Assembly (NCBI GenBank): GCA_959347315.1
Contig: OY365806.1
Coordinates: forward strand, 53,311,862-53,375,861
From: Bimastos eiseni
Taxonomy: Eukaryota; Annelida; Clitellata; Crassiclitellata; Lumbricidae
Direction of reading: 5' to 3'
DNA length: 64,000 nucleotides
Below, in pieces: positions 46,359 to 56,039 of this stretch (the stretch's first letter is position 1; each line of letters begins with the position of its first letter). Under the pieces are notes generated by a model, which saw nothing but the letters and a program-made list of their open reading frames with translations, searched no databases and was not told the origin of the DNA. The position numbers and the translations under genes were made by a program.

Positions 46359-48700
46359 AGTCAGAGTCTACGTTCTCTGCAGATGTAATTTTGGAACGAT
46401 TCTCTGCCAAGATCTCATCCATTCGGAGTGCCACCGTTGACTCTTCTCCACCTGCGTTCACCACCACAGAGCATCGGCTTTCTGCACTCCAGGAGATTTC
46501 AAGCGCGGAACTGCATCGACTCGTCCTCCCATCTGATCCGAAGACAAGCGAGTTGGAACTAGCCCAAATGTTTCTTGTCCAGGGACTGGTGGACGACCAC
46601 CTCTCCTCCCTCACAGTTCTGCGCAATTCTTCAATCCATGAGGTGTGTCTACCAGTGTTCCCTCTAATTTTCTCGAGGTCGTGTGCGCAAGAAATTTTGC
46701 GTGTGCAACATTTTTGAAATGGTTCACACTTTCATGCGCAGGTTCGAGCTGAATGCAATGGATATTTAAATTAAGACCATATCTAATTATATGGTGCTAA
46801 GTTCTACTCTGCAGTCTAGAATGTAACTTTTAATTCGCATGAGCATTTCTGGATGAAATTATTCTTAACAATTACCGGTACATTGGTGTTAAGATTAGGC
46901 CTATTCATTAGGCCTATACTAAAACACTTGAAGCTAAAAAAGTTTCTCCAATATTCATCAGCTTGGAAAGATCTTGAAACTCGGAAGTGCAAATACAACC
47001 ATTTCTGGATAATTGGAGATCAATGCACTATTAATCCTCTCAGCTATAACAAACATATAGTCGTTGTACTGTTGAGTAACAACACAATGTCATCGCTTCC
47101 CAGAAGATCCTTGTAGGTCTATTTTGAGGAGAGACTCTTAATTATTTGTTCAACATCAAAATTAAAATTAGCCTACATTGTGCAATAGCTTCATAAGATT
47201 TATCTTGAACTTCATTTTCGGGTAATCTCTCTTCCTTGCACTTGGAATATCAGTTTGTACTAGTTCATTAAGCCCTTAGTCGTTGAACGATGTCGAACAT
47301 TTTTTGGTTTCAGAACTTTAGACAGACACAATTTTAGATGGTCGATATAAAATCTTTTATTACTACTGCTAAATACTTTACATTTCTCAATTATTACAAA
47401 AGAAACGAGTGCAAACTGACTTTAACTAACGCAGCAGCAGATGACGTCATTAGTGTTAGCTGAAATTTGTCGATGACGCGTGGCTGCATTAGCTGCGCAA
47501 CATAAGGGCATCTTGTCTGTGCAAGAGCTTCAAATAGAACATGAGCTCATGAGTCATAAATCTCAGCCTCCTAAGCCTGGCAATAGCATGCCAGGTACAC
47601 GCGCTAACAAGTAGGCTAAACGTATTTCAGAACAGATCATTGTACATCATTGTAATTAGCTTTCAATTTATTTTGCAATTTTCTATTCTGTTTAGCTAAC
47701 TATTGGTATAGAGCCCACCTTAATATTTGTTTTTCCGGTTAACATATTTGTGTGCGCACACTAAATTCTTGTGTGCGTTGGTTCCACGACCCATGTGCGC
47801 ACGCACATGCACACAGCTTAGAGGGAACATTGCGACTACCCGTCTCACAGAAACGCTCTGCCGGTTTTGAAACATGATGGTCTGGACCAGGGTGATCCAG
47901 CAAACAATTGCCCCATTGTGAATATTACTTTCATTTCTAAAACACTTGAGCACATTGTTGCCAACCAACTGATAACTTGTCTTGATGTAAATGGACTGAT
48001 TCCGTCGCAGCAGTCGGGTTTCCGTAAAAATCACTCCACGGAGACTCTCTTGCTATTTTCGGACTTCTATGGCGCTATTGTCAGGTAACCCTCCTTGCTC
48101 TCTTTGACATAAGCTCTGCCTTTGACTCGATGGACCACTCCATTCATTTACAATGTCACCCCACCTCCTATGGCCTGGTTGACCAGCCATTTGAATGGCT
48201 TAGGTCTTTCTTATTGGACCGTACAAACTGTGTGGCCCTTGGCTGGTCTAGGTCTCCTCGGGTCCCTGCCACTTTTCGGGTGCCTCAAGGTTCTGTCTTA
48301 GGGCCTTTATTATACCTTCTCTACACTGTGAGTCAGATGTGTCTGACCATGGACGTCCTTCTTGGATGGCCTCCAATCGGCTCCTCTTAAACCCCTCAAA
48401 AATGCAGCTTTTATGGTTAGGAGGCCATAGGCAACTTGAGGGTATTGACATAACCGATTTACCTTGCTCTTTCCTCGCATACCCTTTTCCCTCACAGTTC
48501 GAGATCTGGGAGTTACTCTTGACTCTGAGCTCACTCTATCTCAACATGCGAACCTAATTCCAAGGAGTTGTTACTACCAGCTTCGTCAGCTTCGAGTGGT
48601 CTCTCACTCTCTGACCCATGATACGATTGGCTTATTGGGCAGTTTCCAAATTCTCATCTGTTTCTGCAAACATGCGTGATGTTTTCCATTTTGCAGCGTT
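46359..48700 (+). mobile_element. CR1-like LINE, split by element 2
   Basis: Left part 46359-46652 encodes the pre-RT linker (STFSADVILERFSAKISSIR, SSAELHRLVLPSDPKTSELE). The right part from 47833 continues with CPIVNITFISKTLEHIVANQ, LITCLDVNGLIPSQQSGFRK, NHSTETLLLFSDFYGAIV, LTSHLNGL-type, VPQGSVLGPLLYLLYT and TVRDLGVTLDSELTLSQHAN. RT blocks are in order, with the YADD segment deleted around 48330. The protein trace EVCLP ... VSQ runs across the insertion site. Confidence 0.82.
46653..47832. mobile_element. hAT-like element 2 of the CAGTGTTCCCTCTAA family
   Basis: Starts CAGTGTTCCCTCTAATTTTC and ends CAGCTTAGAGGGAACATTG. The flanks GTGTCTAC and GCGACTAC give a 6/8 duplication, ambiguous by one base. 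The sequence is collinear with element 1 minus its nested MITE. It interrupts the LINE reading frame. Confidence 0.85.
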
Positions 48701-48759
48701 GCATTTCGTACCGCATTACTGCTCCTGTTTCACATTGCATTCTTGGTTGTGCTCCATCT

Positions 48760-49330
48760 TACTTGCATGATCTTTGCCGCCCAGTGACGTTGCAGCACAT
48801 TGGGTGCTTCACTCTGAGACGAGGGATGAACTTCTAGTTCCATGTGCTCGCTTGGGTATGGTGGTAAACGTAAATGAAGTAAATGGAGAGAGTGCAAATT
48901 GCATAGATGAAGAAGAGCTGTATTTGAATGGAATATCCATTGAACAGGATGATGAGATCCAAGCCCACCATATTTATTCCATGAAGGAGCATTTTGCTTT
49001 TCAATGGGAGAATGGAGAAGCATAAAACAACTCCTCACAACTTGTTGTGAGGAGAGGGGGTCAAAGTTGGTCAATAATTTGTTTTCTCCAACGTTTCGTG
49101 TTCCATGCTAAGAAGAGCAAGACGATCTTGCCTTTTTGAAGACCACAAATACAACAAAATTAGCTTCAATTTGCCAAGGGACCGCTTACAGCATGTAATT
49201 GAAACAGCAATTGTTAGAAAATTTGCAGTGAAATGCGTTGATTTGAAAATACGTGATGTGTATTATGGCGCCCCTTATGGACTCTTATTGATCACTGATC
49301 AGCGGGACCCAATGGCGTCAAAATCATGCT
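48760..49330. other. Stretch with short unrecognised frames
   Basis: The frame at 48774-49025 (residues MVVNVNEVNGESANCIDEEE) and the one at 49105-49383 give no family I recognise. There is no splice context I can defend. Left unassigned. Confidence 0.35.
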
Positions 49331-49339
49331 TGACAAACT

Positions 49340-49497
49340 GCTATTATTTGGGGGGGCACCAAAATTTAATCTCACTAACTTAGTTGGGATAAACTAATTT
49401 GCATCAAAATAAATAGTTATATTTCTCATTTTGTCGCCCCCTCCAACTTGGTGCCCGGGGACAGATGTTCCCTCTGCCCCCTACCTACGCCTGTGTG
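49340..49497. mobile_element. hAT terminus fragment
   Basis: GGGGGGGCACCAAAATTTAA on the left and GGTGCCCGGGGACAG ... CCCCCTACCTACGCCTG on the right. The reverse complement of the end (CAGGCGTAGGTAGGGGGC) is a common hAT terminus. The left side is shortened. Confidence 0.5.
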
Positions 49498-49657
49498 TGT
49501 CAAATATTCTGAAACTAAGAAGAAAATACAAATTTTATATTAGAGGCATGATTTTCATATTTAACTTTTTTATAACTACATGGACATATTAATGTGGCAA
49601 CGTACTAACTTGAACATGTGGCAAAATTGCCTAGCTGATAAGCAATTATTGTCTACA

Positions 49658-49759
49658 ATGTCTCGCTACGATGTCTCGCTACGATGTCTCGCTACGATGT
49701 CTCGCTACGATGTCTCGCTACGATCTCTCGCTATGATCTCTCGCTACGATGTCTCGCTT
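49658..49759 (+). repeat. 13-bp minisatellite, about 8 copies
   Basis: Unit ATGTCTCGCTACG repeated head to tail with few changes (two units read ATCTCTCGCTA). Because 13 is not a multiple of 3, the frame across it rotates; no coding role is implied. Confidence 0.95.
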
Positions 49760-50200
49760 GGCTTCGGGTATATATATAGGAAGTGTGTGGAGTGTAGAGG
49801 ATGTGAACTCAGAGTGAAAAAGGGAGAGTAATCACGGGAGTAGAGAGAGTCGTCGGAAGTTATGATAGTCCGCCGCTGTATGATAAAGGGCAGTCGTAAG
49901 TTGTCGTTGTGGTAGTAGTTGTAAAGATAGCGTTCTGTAAAATAACTTTTCGATGACTGTGGATTTTATCGAAGAAATAAAGATAAATCTGTCGGGATCG
50001 AGTCGAAGTTATTTGTAATGAGCTCCGATCGTTGACATTGGCAATCTTCCTCATATCTGGGCCAACAAGCCAGACTTACCTCGCGGATATTCGGACCTGG
50101 GCAAAACAATATTGCGGCCTCCTGAGGGTACCAGAGAATTAAGGGGAGGTGAACCAGAATTGCCGCAACCGATACCAAAGAATAGGATTGAGGTTCACCA
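49760..50200 (+). mobile_element. Possible solo LTR or LTR fragment
   Basis: A TATA-like TATATATAGG at about 49769, then a GT-rich leader, then GAAATAAAGATAAA at about 49973 (polyadenylation-like). After it come TCTGGGCCAAC and ACCTCGCGGATATTCGGACC. The promoter-then-polyA layout fits an LTR, but ends and target duplication were not found. Confidence 0.4.
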
Positions 50201-50739
50201 CAAATTGATACCTCATTGGCGAAGGGCAACCCTGAGTTACGTTACAAACATCAACTAGACAACAGCTCCACTGACTGCACTAATAATACTGTGAACAAAC
50301 ATCATTACTACACCAAACCAAACACAACCAATGGTCCCTACCAACAATCAGTAAACCATTTCTTATACTGTTTACATCAATCAGCGAGTCAGTCGGTCGG
50401 TCGGTCAGTCAGTCAATGAAGCTTGATACAGTGCCTCTTCAAGAAATCTACTCAAAGACGCTCCCAGTCCAATCATGGCCAAAGGTTTCATAGAAGAGAA
50501 GTAAGAAGATGAGGAGTATCTCATCATCATCATCTAGGAAAAGCCAGAGATCCAGATGAAGCCCATTCCAAGTGGTAGGGTCCAAAAAACAGAGAACACA
50601 TGATGCTGTAGCAGAGCAGTGCAAGAGAATGGAATGCTGAGAAGGTCTTGGGTTTACGTGAAAATGGACCAGATTGTCGGTTAGAACTTGTTTCAGAGAA
50701 ATTAGCCTAAAGTGGTTTGGGCTAATATTTGTAATCTTG

Positions 50740-50950
50740 TGTTTTTTTCATATTGCATTCTTCTATCAATGTCGATGATGTTTCATAGAAACATCATTGA
50801 GGGAAAAATGAAGAGAAAGAAAACACGAGGACGACCGAGAAACATGATTATGGACTGGATGATGGAAGGGGGTAACTACAAGAAGATGAAAGAAGAGGCC
50901 CAGAACAGGGAGAAGTGGCGACATTGCCAAAACGGCAGAAAACTATAGAC
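50740..50950 (+). mobile_element. LINE C-terminal scrap
   Basis: HRNIIEGKMKRKKTRGRPRN, then WMMEGGNYKKMKEEAQNREK and WRHC match the last ~60 residues of endonuclease-reverse transcriptase LINE proteins (RxRGRPRxxWxDxI ... AxDRxxWR). Followed by TAG and an AATAAA-like tail. Confidence 0.7.
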
Positions 50951-51307
50951 TATCAATGTACTACACCTATAAAGTTCAATTTAATTTTAATAAAAGAATT
51001 TTACTAAAACGTTTTGTTATTTTATTACTACATAAAAGGGACCAGACTGTTGGTACTACTTTGAAGCCCGTCAGCATGTTAGAGGTAGCTCAAATTGCCT
51101 AATAAGTAATACACACTAGAAATAATTATGCAAAAGGCACATTAATATATTGTCATTGGTTTCAGAAACAGAAATCTCACTAACTCGATGTCGGCAATGA
51201 AGCCCAGCTTCACGTAAATGTCCACATCCACATATTCTGTGCTTAAGCACAGTGGTGTTATTACCCATCATTGATCCATATAACACCATTGCACCAGTAC
51301 TCTAAGC

Positions 51308-51718
51308 CAGTGGTTCCCAACCTTTTTCGACTTAGGGTCACTTTTATTTAGTTGGAGGTCATGATGGGCCACTTTTTTAGTTGGACTTTTTTTACATGAT
51401 GAGCCACAGGGTTAAAAATAATTATTTTACGCAAGAAAAAATACTTAAGTATTAGTGGTAGAATAACTGGCATAGACAAACTTTGTGACTAGAGATGTAC
51501 TAAAAACATATATTATAATTGTTAAAATTGAACTACAATAGCACATTTGATGCTACCCACAGATGCCAAAATATAACAATTTATAGTAGAAAATAATTAT
51601 TCTGTAAAATATTCATTTTTTTTGCATGTATATTTTTATATCTTTGATAGGTCAAGGGCCACTTTTTGAGGCCTGGTGGGCCACTCTTGGCCCGCGAGCC
51701 ACAGGTTGGGAATCGCTG
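51308..51718. mobile_element. hAT MITE, 411 bp
   Basis: Starts CAGTGGTTCCCAACCTTTTT and ends CACAGGTTGGGAATCGCTG. Flanks CTCTAAGC (51300-51307) and CTCTATGC (51719-51726) differ at one base. The interior has the typical GGGCCACTTTT / GGCCCGCGAGCC subterminal motifs. No transposase. Confidence 0.9.
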
Positions 51719-51734
51719 CTCTATGCACACGATA

Positions 51735-54235
51735 TGCTAACAATACAATACAACACAACTAGGCATTTATAAAGCGCTTTGACAAGACAAGTCTTGCACA
51801 AAAGCGCTGTGCTGCATTCTTAGTCATAAATCAGGGAGAATAGGTAGGTCTTCAGTTTTGTCTTGAAAAGAATAACGGTTGTGGCTTGACGGACTGAAAT
51901 TGGGAGACTATTCCATTCAGTGGGTTCTGCAACTGAGAATGCACGGTTCCCAAACTTCTTATTAGTGTGAGGTATGGTAAAGTCTCCATGCGTAGATGAA
52001 CGGAGTCCTCTTGAGGCAGAGGCAGCGCATGACACAACCATGGACGTCATGTACGAGGTGGAAATTTCGTTATGAATGTGGTACATGAGAAGGGAAATCT
52101 TGAAGGCAATACGGGCATGGCAGTGTAGCTGTTGTAGGGATGGTGTGATATGGTCGCACTCTACTGCCCACCTTTTATTAGGTGGGCAGTAGAGTGTAGG
52201 ATTGATGATAGGGGCTGTATAGTGTTGACGCAGGAAGTCCAGAGAGGATAGAGTTGCAATAGTCCAGGCGAGAACTGACAAGAGCCTGGACGAGGATACG
52301 AAGGCAGTTTTCATTCAGGCAGCATTTCACTTGTACAATCCGATACAAGTGGAAAAAGCACGCTCTAGTGATGGTAATATGTGGTGGGTCATGTTCAGTT
52401 TACTATCCAAAAATACACCGAGGTCGCCGACTACATCGGAGGGTGTGATGGTGCAGCTTGCATCAATGTTGAGATTTTTGATTGCGTTGTCCACAATTGT
52501 GCTGTTTTGCCGTTCAAACCAGATGAGTTCAGTCTTGGAGGCACTCACTTTCAGGCGCTTGGATGCGCACCAGGACTGAATACCCGGGACGCATGATGCT
52601 ATTTTAACTTTGATGTTGTCAATGTTTTTTCCAAGGAGGTTTATGTATAACTGGGTATCGTCAGCATATAGCTGAATGGTGATGTTGTACTGCGATGCGA
52701 TGTTGATGATGTTTGATATATACAAGATGAATAGGAGTGGGCCGAAAATAGATCCTTAAGGCACACCGAAGAGGACCGAGTAGGTTTTGGATGAGCATCC
52801 GCCGAATTTAACGCTGTGGAATTTAACGCTGTGCAACCTCGAGGATAAGAATGAAGCGATCCACCAGACAGCTGAAGCAGTGACGCCGAATTGTACTTGG
52901 AGAATTTCAAGGAAGATTGTGTGGTCCACGCAGTCGAAGGCTGCGGAAAAGTCTACTAGCTCTACGGCAGCGATGAAACCAGAGTCCAGGGCTAGGACCA
53001 TATCATTGTAAACTTTGACGACTGCTGTTTCAGTGGAATGATTGCGACGGAAGCCCGACTGTGTATAGGATAGTAGATGATGTGATTCCATGTAGTCGGA
53101 TAATTGCCTGTGGATAATCCGCTCGACCAGTTTCAAGATAAAAGACAGATTCGAGATGGGACGGCAGCTGGCTGGGTCTGTTGGGTCAAGGTGTGGTATC
53201 TTGACACAAGGTCGAATGATGGCTCGTTTGTGTTTAGCTGGGAGAGATCTGAGTTATGGAAACATTGATGAGGACGGCGAGGATTGGGGCGATTTAAGCA
53301 GCCAGATGGGAGCAGAATCCAGTTCGCACTGTTTCCTAGAGGAGTTGCTTAGGAGTTTTTCAACTTTAGCAGCGGTGACTTCATCAAACTTACACAGCGA
53401 GTGTACAGAGGGTGGTATGACCGAAAAATCCGGAGTTGGTGTGTCTTTTGTCGATTCACGAATCGTGTCAATTTTGCGCTCAAAATAGTCAAGAAGTGTG
53501 TCTGGCGAGATGAGTTGCGATGAGTCTAGCGTGTTGAGGGATTTCCAGAGTGTTCAACCATTTCCTTGGGCACATTCAATGCTGTTTCGAAGGTAGTTGG
53601 ACCGTTTTTGTTGAAATAGATGACATTTTAACCTGGAATCACCAGGTGTGTTCCTTCTCTTTTGATGGCGAGTGGCGGAAGTGGCGCTCGAGGTGGCGAG
53701 TTAGTTTTTTCGAGGTAGCACAGTCTCCATCGAACCAGGAGCAGTCAGGTATTTTTCGCACAACTAGTTTTCTCCGTGAAGCATGACTGCCCAGTAGGCT
53801 TTCCATTGTTGAATCGTAGAGGTCAAAGAAGTATTCTGCATCAGGGTTAGTGATATCCCCCAAGGTTGCCTGTTTGAAGAGGTCAGTGGATTCTAGATCA
53901 GATTTGAAGATTTCCGGGTCGAATTTTGTGAATGACCGGCGTTCAATGGATTGGCAAACTATAATGGGAAGTTGATGTGCAATGTTGAAGTGGATGATGG
54001 AGTGGTCGGATATGGAGGGTAGAGCAACGTTGACGTTGCTGACTTCTATGTTGTCATCGCAAGTAATCTAGCATGTGTCCATGTAATTGTGTTGGCACGG
54101 CCATGTGCTGAACGAGATTGTGGGTGGTTAGAAGCTAATTGAAGTGCTTTGTTTTGCCGTTCTTTGTGTCATCCAGGTGGATGTTTAGCTTTCCAATAAT
54201 TGGCTCAATTAAGGGCAATACACACCGTTATGACC
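51735..54235 (-). mobile_element. CR1/L2-like LINE, endonuclease end through 3' tail
   Basis: The longest LINE here (about 2.5 kb). Minus-strand traces: end of the AP endonuclease (TCDDNIEVSNVNVALPSISD, HSIIHFNI, about 54060-53980, with the SDH motif), linker CSWFDGDCATSKKLTRHLER, RT start RPISNLSFILKLVERIIHRQ (about 53165-53105), QSGFRRNHSTETAVVKVYND, VDFSAAFDCVDH, GPLLFILYISNI, LYADDTQLYINLLGKNI (about 52665, intact YADD), ASKTELIWF and LGVFLDSKLNM. The 3' end has a hairpin AGCGCTTTGACAAGAC ... GCACAAAAGCGCT (about 51775-51810) and a simple ACAATACA tail near 51741-51760. Stops and frameshifts interrupt it. Confidence 0.88.
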
Positions 54236-54870
54236 GTTAGGCGGTGCTTCATGCGCTCGTGTTTATGTTCGTGATGCTGCATTTTTAGTCTTTTTTATGA
54301 GTTAAATTAGGCAATCTGTTTTGGAAAAGGGATTTTTATATCTGGGTCAAGGACATTACCCCCCGGATATTACCCCCTGCCATTAGTACCATTACTCCCG
54401 TAGAATATTACCCCCTGCCATTAACCACAGGAATTATTCCTATGTATGTAACCTCTTCCATAACCTCTGTTATTGATTTGTTTGCTGTTTCTTGTGTGCC
54501 TATATAGCCTACCATGCTGCATACAAGTCAACAACAGAAAGTTGTTAGACCAGTTTGTGTTGTTCTAGTTACTGATTTCATTTTAATACATGATGACACT
54601 TTGCTAAGGGCATACCAATATTAACTTGTTATTTCATACAATCAAATCACCTTGCTCACATAGCTCACACAGGCACAAAGCACCAGAAACACTCAAATAA
54701 TGGAACTGATTATGACATAGTTCAAACAAGCTACTACTCAACCAGTTCAGCCAAGACAATAAAGACACCTTCATGTACACCCAGCAATACAACTGTTAAT
54801 GGACTTAAAATAAATTCAAATAATGATGAAAGCATGTTGTACTAAAATAAAACAAAATATGGTTCCTAAC

Positions 54871-54997
54871 CCACAAGTTCAGCCAAGACACCAAACACAG
54901 AGACACCCTTCATGTAGACCCACGCATGTGCTCGGTAGGATGTAATAACTGGATCTTCATGGCGAATGGCAGCCGTCATTCCAACACAGCAAGCCTC
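54871..54997 (-). CDS. PDHA: PDHA exon (first in window): substrate-channel and ThDP region
   Basis: This 127-base exon reads [20 protein letters not shown], then [22 protein letters not shown] plus the first base of a Gly codon. It is preceded by TTATAG and followed by GTTAGG on the minus strand. It matches the animal E1 alpha segment that follows the conserved GFCHLCDGQ and contains the YRAHG motif involved in cofactor and substrate binding. Here the residue after YRAH is Ala-Trp rather than Gly-Phe as I recall for the human enzyme. The exon ends in phase 1 and joins cleanly to the exon at 41885-41976, restoring the Gly of the G-x-x-G-G-C motif. The preceding exon is not visible upstream in the window. 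Confidence 0.93.
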
Positions 54998-55439
54998 CTA
55001 TAAGACCAACAACACATTATATCATGAAAATACAGTAGCACACCAATATACTTATACAATGCAACTTTAATAAGTGAAGGCAATATGCACAATTTCCCGT
55101 TATTTTAGCATCACTATTGCTAGGAAAAAACTTGTTGGTTATCTTATTGAACTTTCGAATCACTTAGATTAAGTAGCTGCAAAATTGGGCATCTAGATTC
55201 TAGATACATACACATAGGCTGCTGATAATGGATTCTTCGGATTACTTGACTTCATGCACACTCAGAGTATTTTTGCAAGTTTACTAAATGCCCTGATAAT
55301 CATCATCTGCGGCATGCCCTCTCTGAAGCATTGCCGTTTTTGGGCTTGTCTCCAGGCGATGAGCAATCAAGAGTTAAAGTAATACAGGTAAGTCTCCACC
55401 AGTGCTTAAAGTGAAAAAAACGATGTACCTGGACGCTAG

Positions 55440-55965
55440 AGGAGCCATCCATAAATGACGTCACGCAATTTTGGACGATTTTTGACCCCTTCCCCTTCGC
55501 CACACGTCGTCATAACTGCCATGACCCCCCTCAGATATGACGTCACGTCACAATGCCCCCACCCCAAAAAAACTAAATCAGACCAGATGTCCAGAATGTA
55601 ACACAAATTTTCTTATAATTATCAACAAATTTATTTGTAACTATAAAATATTTAAAATGATAATAGTAAAACAAACAAAAATGGAAAAATTAAGTAGCCT
55701 ATAATGATTACAATCTTATGCATTCCTCACGATGAGAGACTATCAGAATCATAATTAGCGTTGTTTAATTGTGGTAACAACTACTGCCAATTAAGTGGAA
55801 CTTGTTTGAATGAGTGTAAGTTTTTAATAAAATTACGTATTTTGATGTGATGATGTGACGTAACATTTGGTCGATCCCTCTCCCCTTGTCAGACATCGTC
55901 ACAACTTTGTGACCCCCTCCCCTAGGCGCGTGACGTCACATATTGACGGCCCCTAGTGCCAAAAA
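55440..55965. mobile_element. TIR element with TGACGTCACGC ends
   Basis: Left GAGCCATCCATAAATGACGT + CACGC; right, in reverse complement, GGGGCCGTCAATATGTGACG + TCACGC. Subterminal CCCCTTCCCC and CCCCCTCCCC runs lie on both sides. This matches a widespread type of non-autonomous element with 'GGGCCGTCCATAAATTACGTCACGC' ends (from memory). The frame at 55303-55503 overlaps its end and is spurious. Confidence 0.72.
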
Positions 55966-56039
55966 GTTAAGAACTGAAAATTGCAAAGTCAGAGCACCAA
56001 CATATTAAGTCGACAACAAATGGTTCGTGCACTATGGTC

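Larger units (their letters stand above)
7093..54997 (-). other. PDHA: PDHA-type gene, partial (six 3' coding exons)
   Basis: Gene-level entry. The product is the alpha subunit of pyruvate dehydrogenase E1, the thiamine-diphosphate enzyme of the mitochondrial matrix that decarboxylates pyruvate and hands the acetyl group to the E2 lipoyl domain. Six exons total 885 coding bases including the stop. Introns from 5' to 3' are about 12.9, 15.4, 8.2, 7.2 and 3.3 kb. Every junction I checked is GT-AG and keeps the frame. The encoded part aligns from memory with residues about 95 to the C-terminus of animal PDHA1. No exon for the presequence and N-terminus was found between 54998 and 64000, so the gene continues outside the window. 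All introns are dense in mobile elements, but no coding exon is interrupted. It is a functional gene by appearance, not a processed copy, because it has introns. Confidence 0.95.

Noticed and set aside
46262..46717. 151-codon plus-strand frame as a host gene
   Set aside because: The start lies in a hAT-like element end, the middle is the pre-RT linker of a LINE, and the end lies in another hAT-like element.
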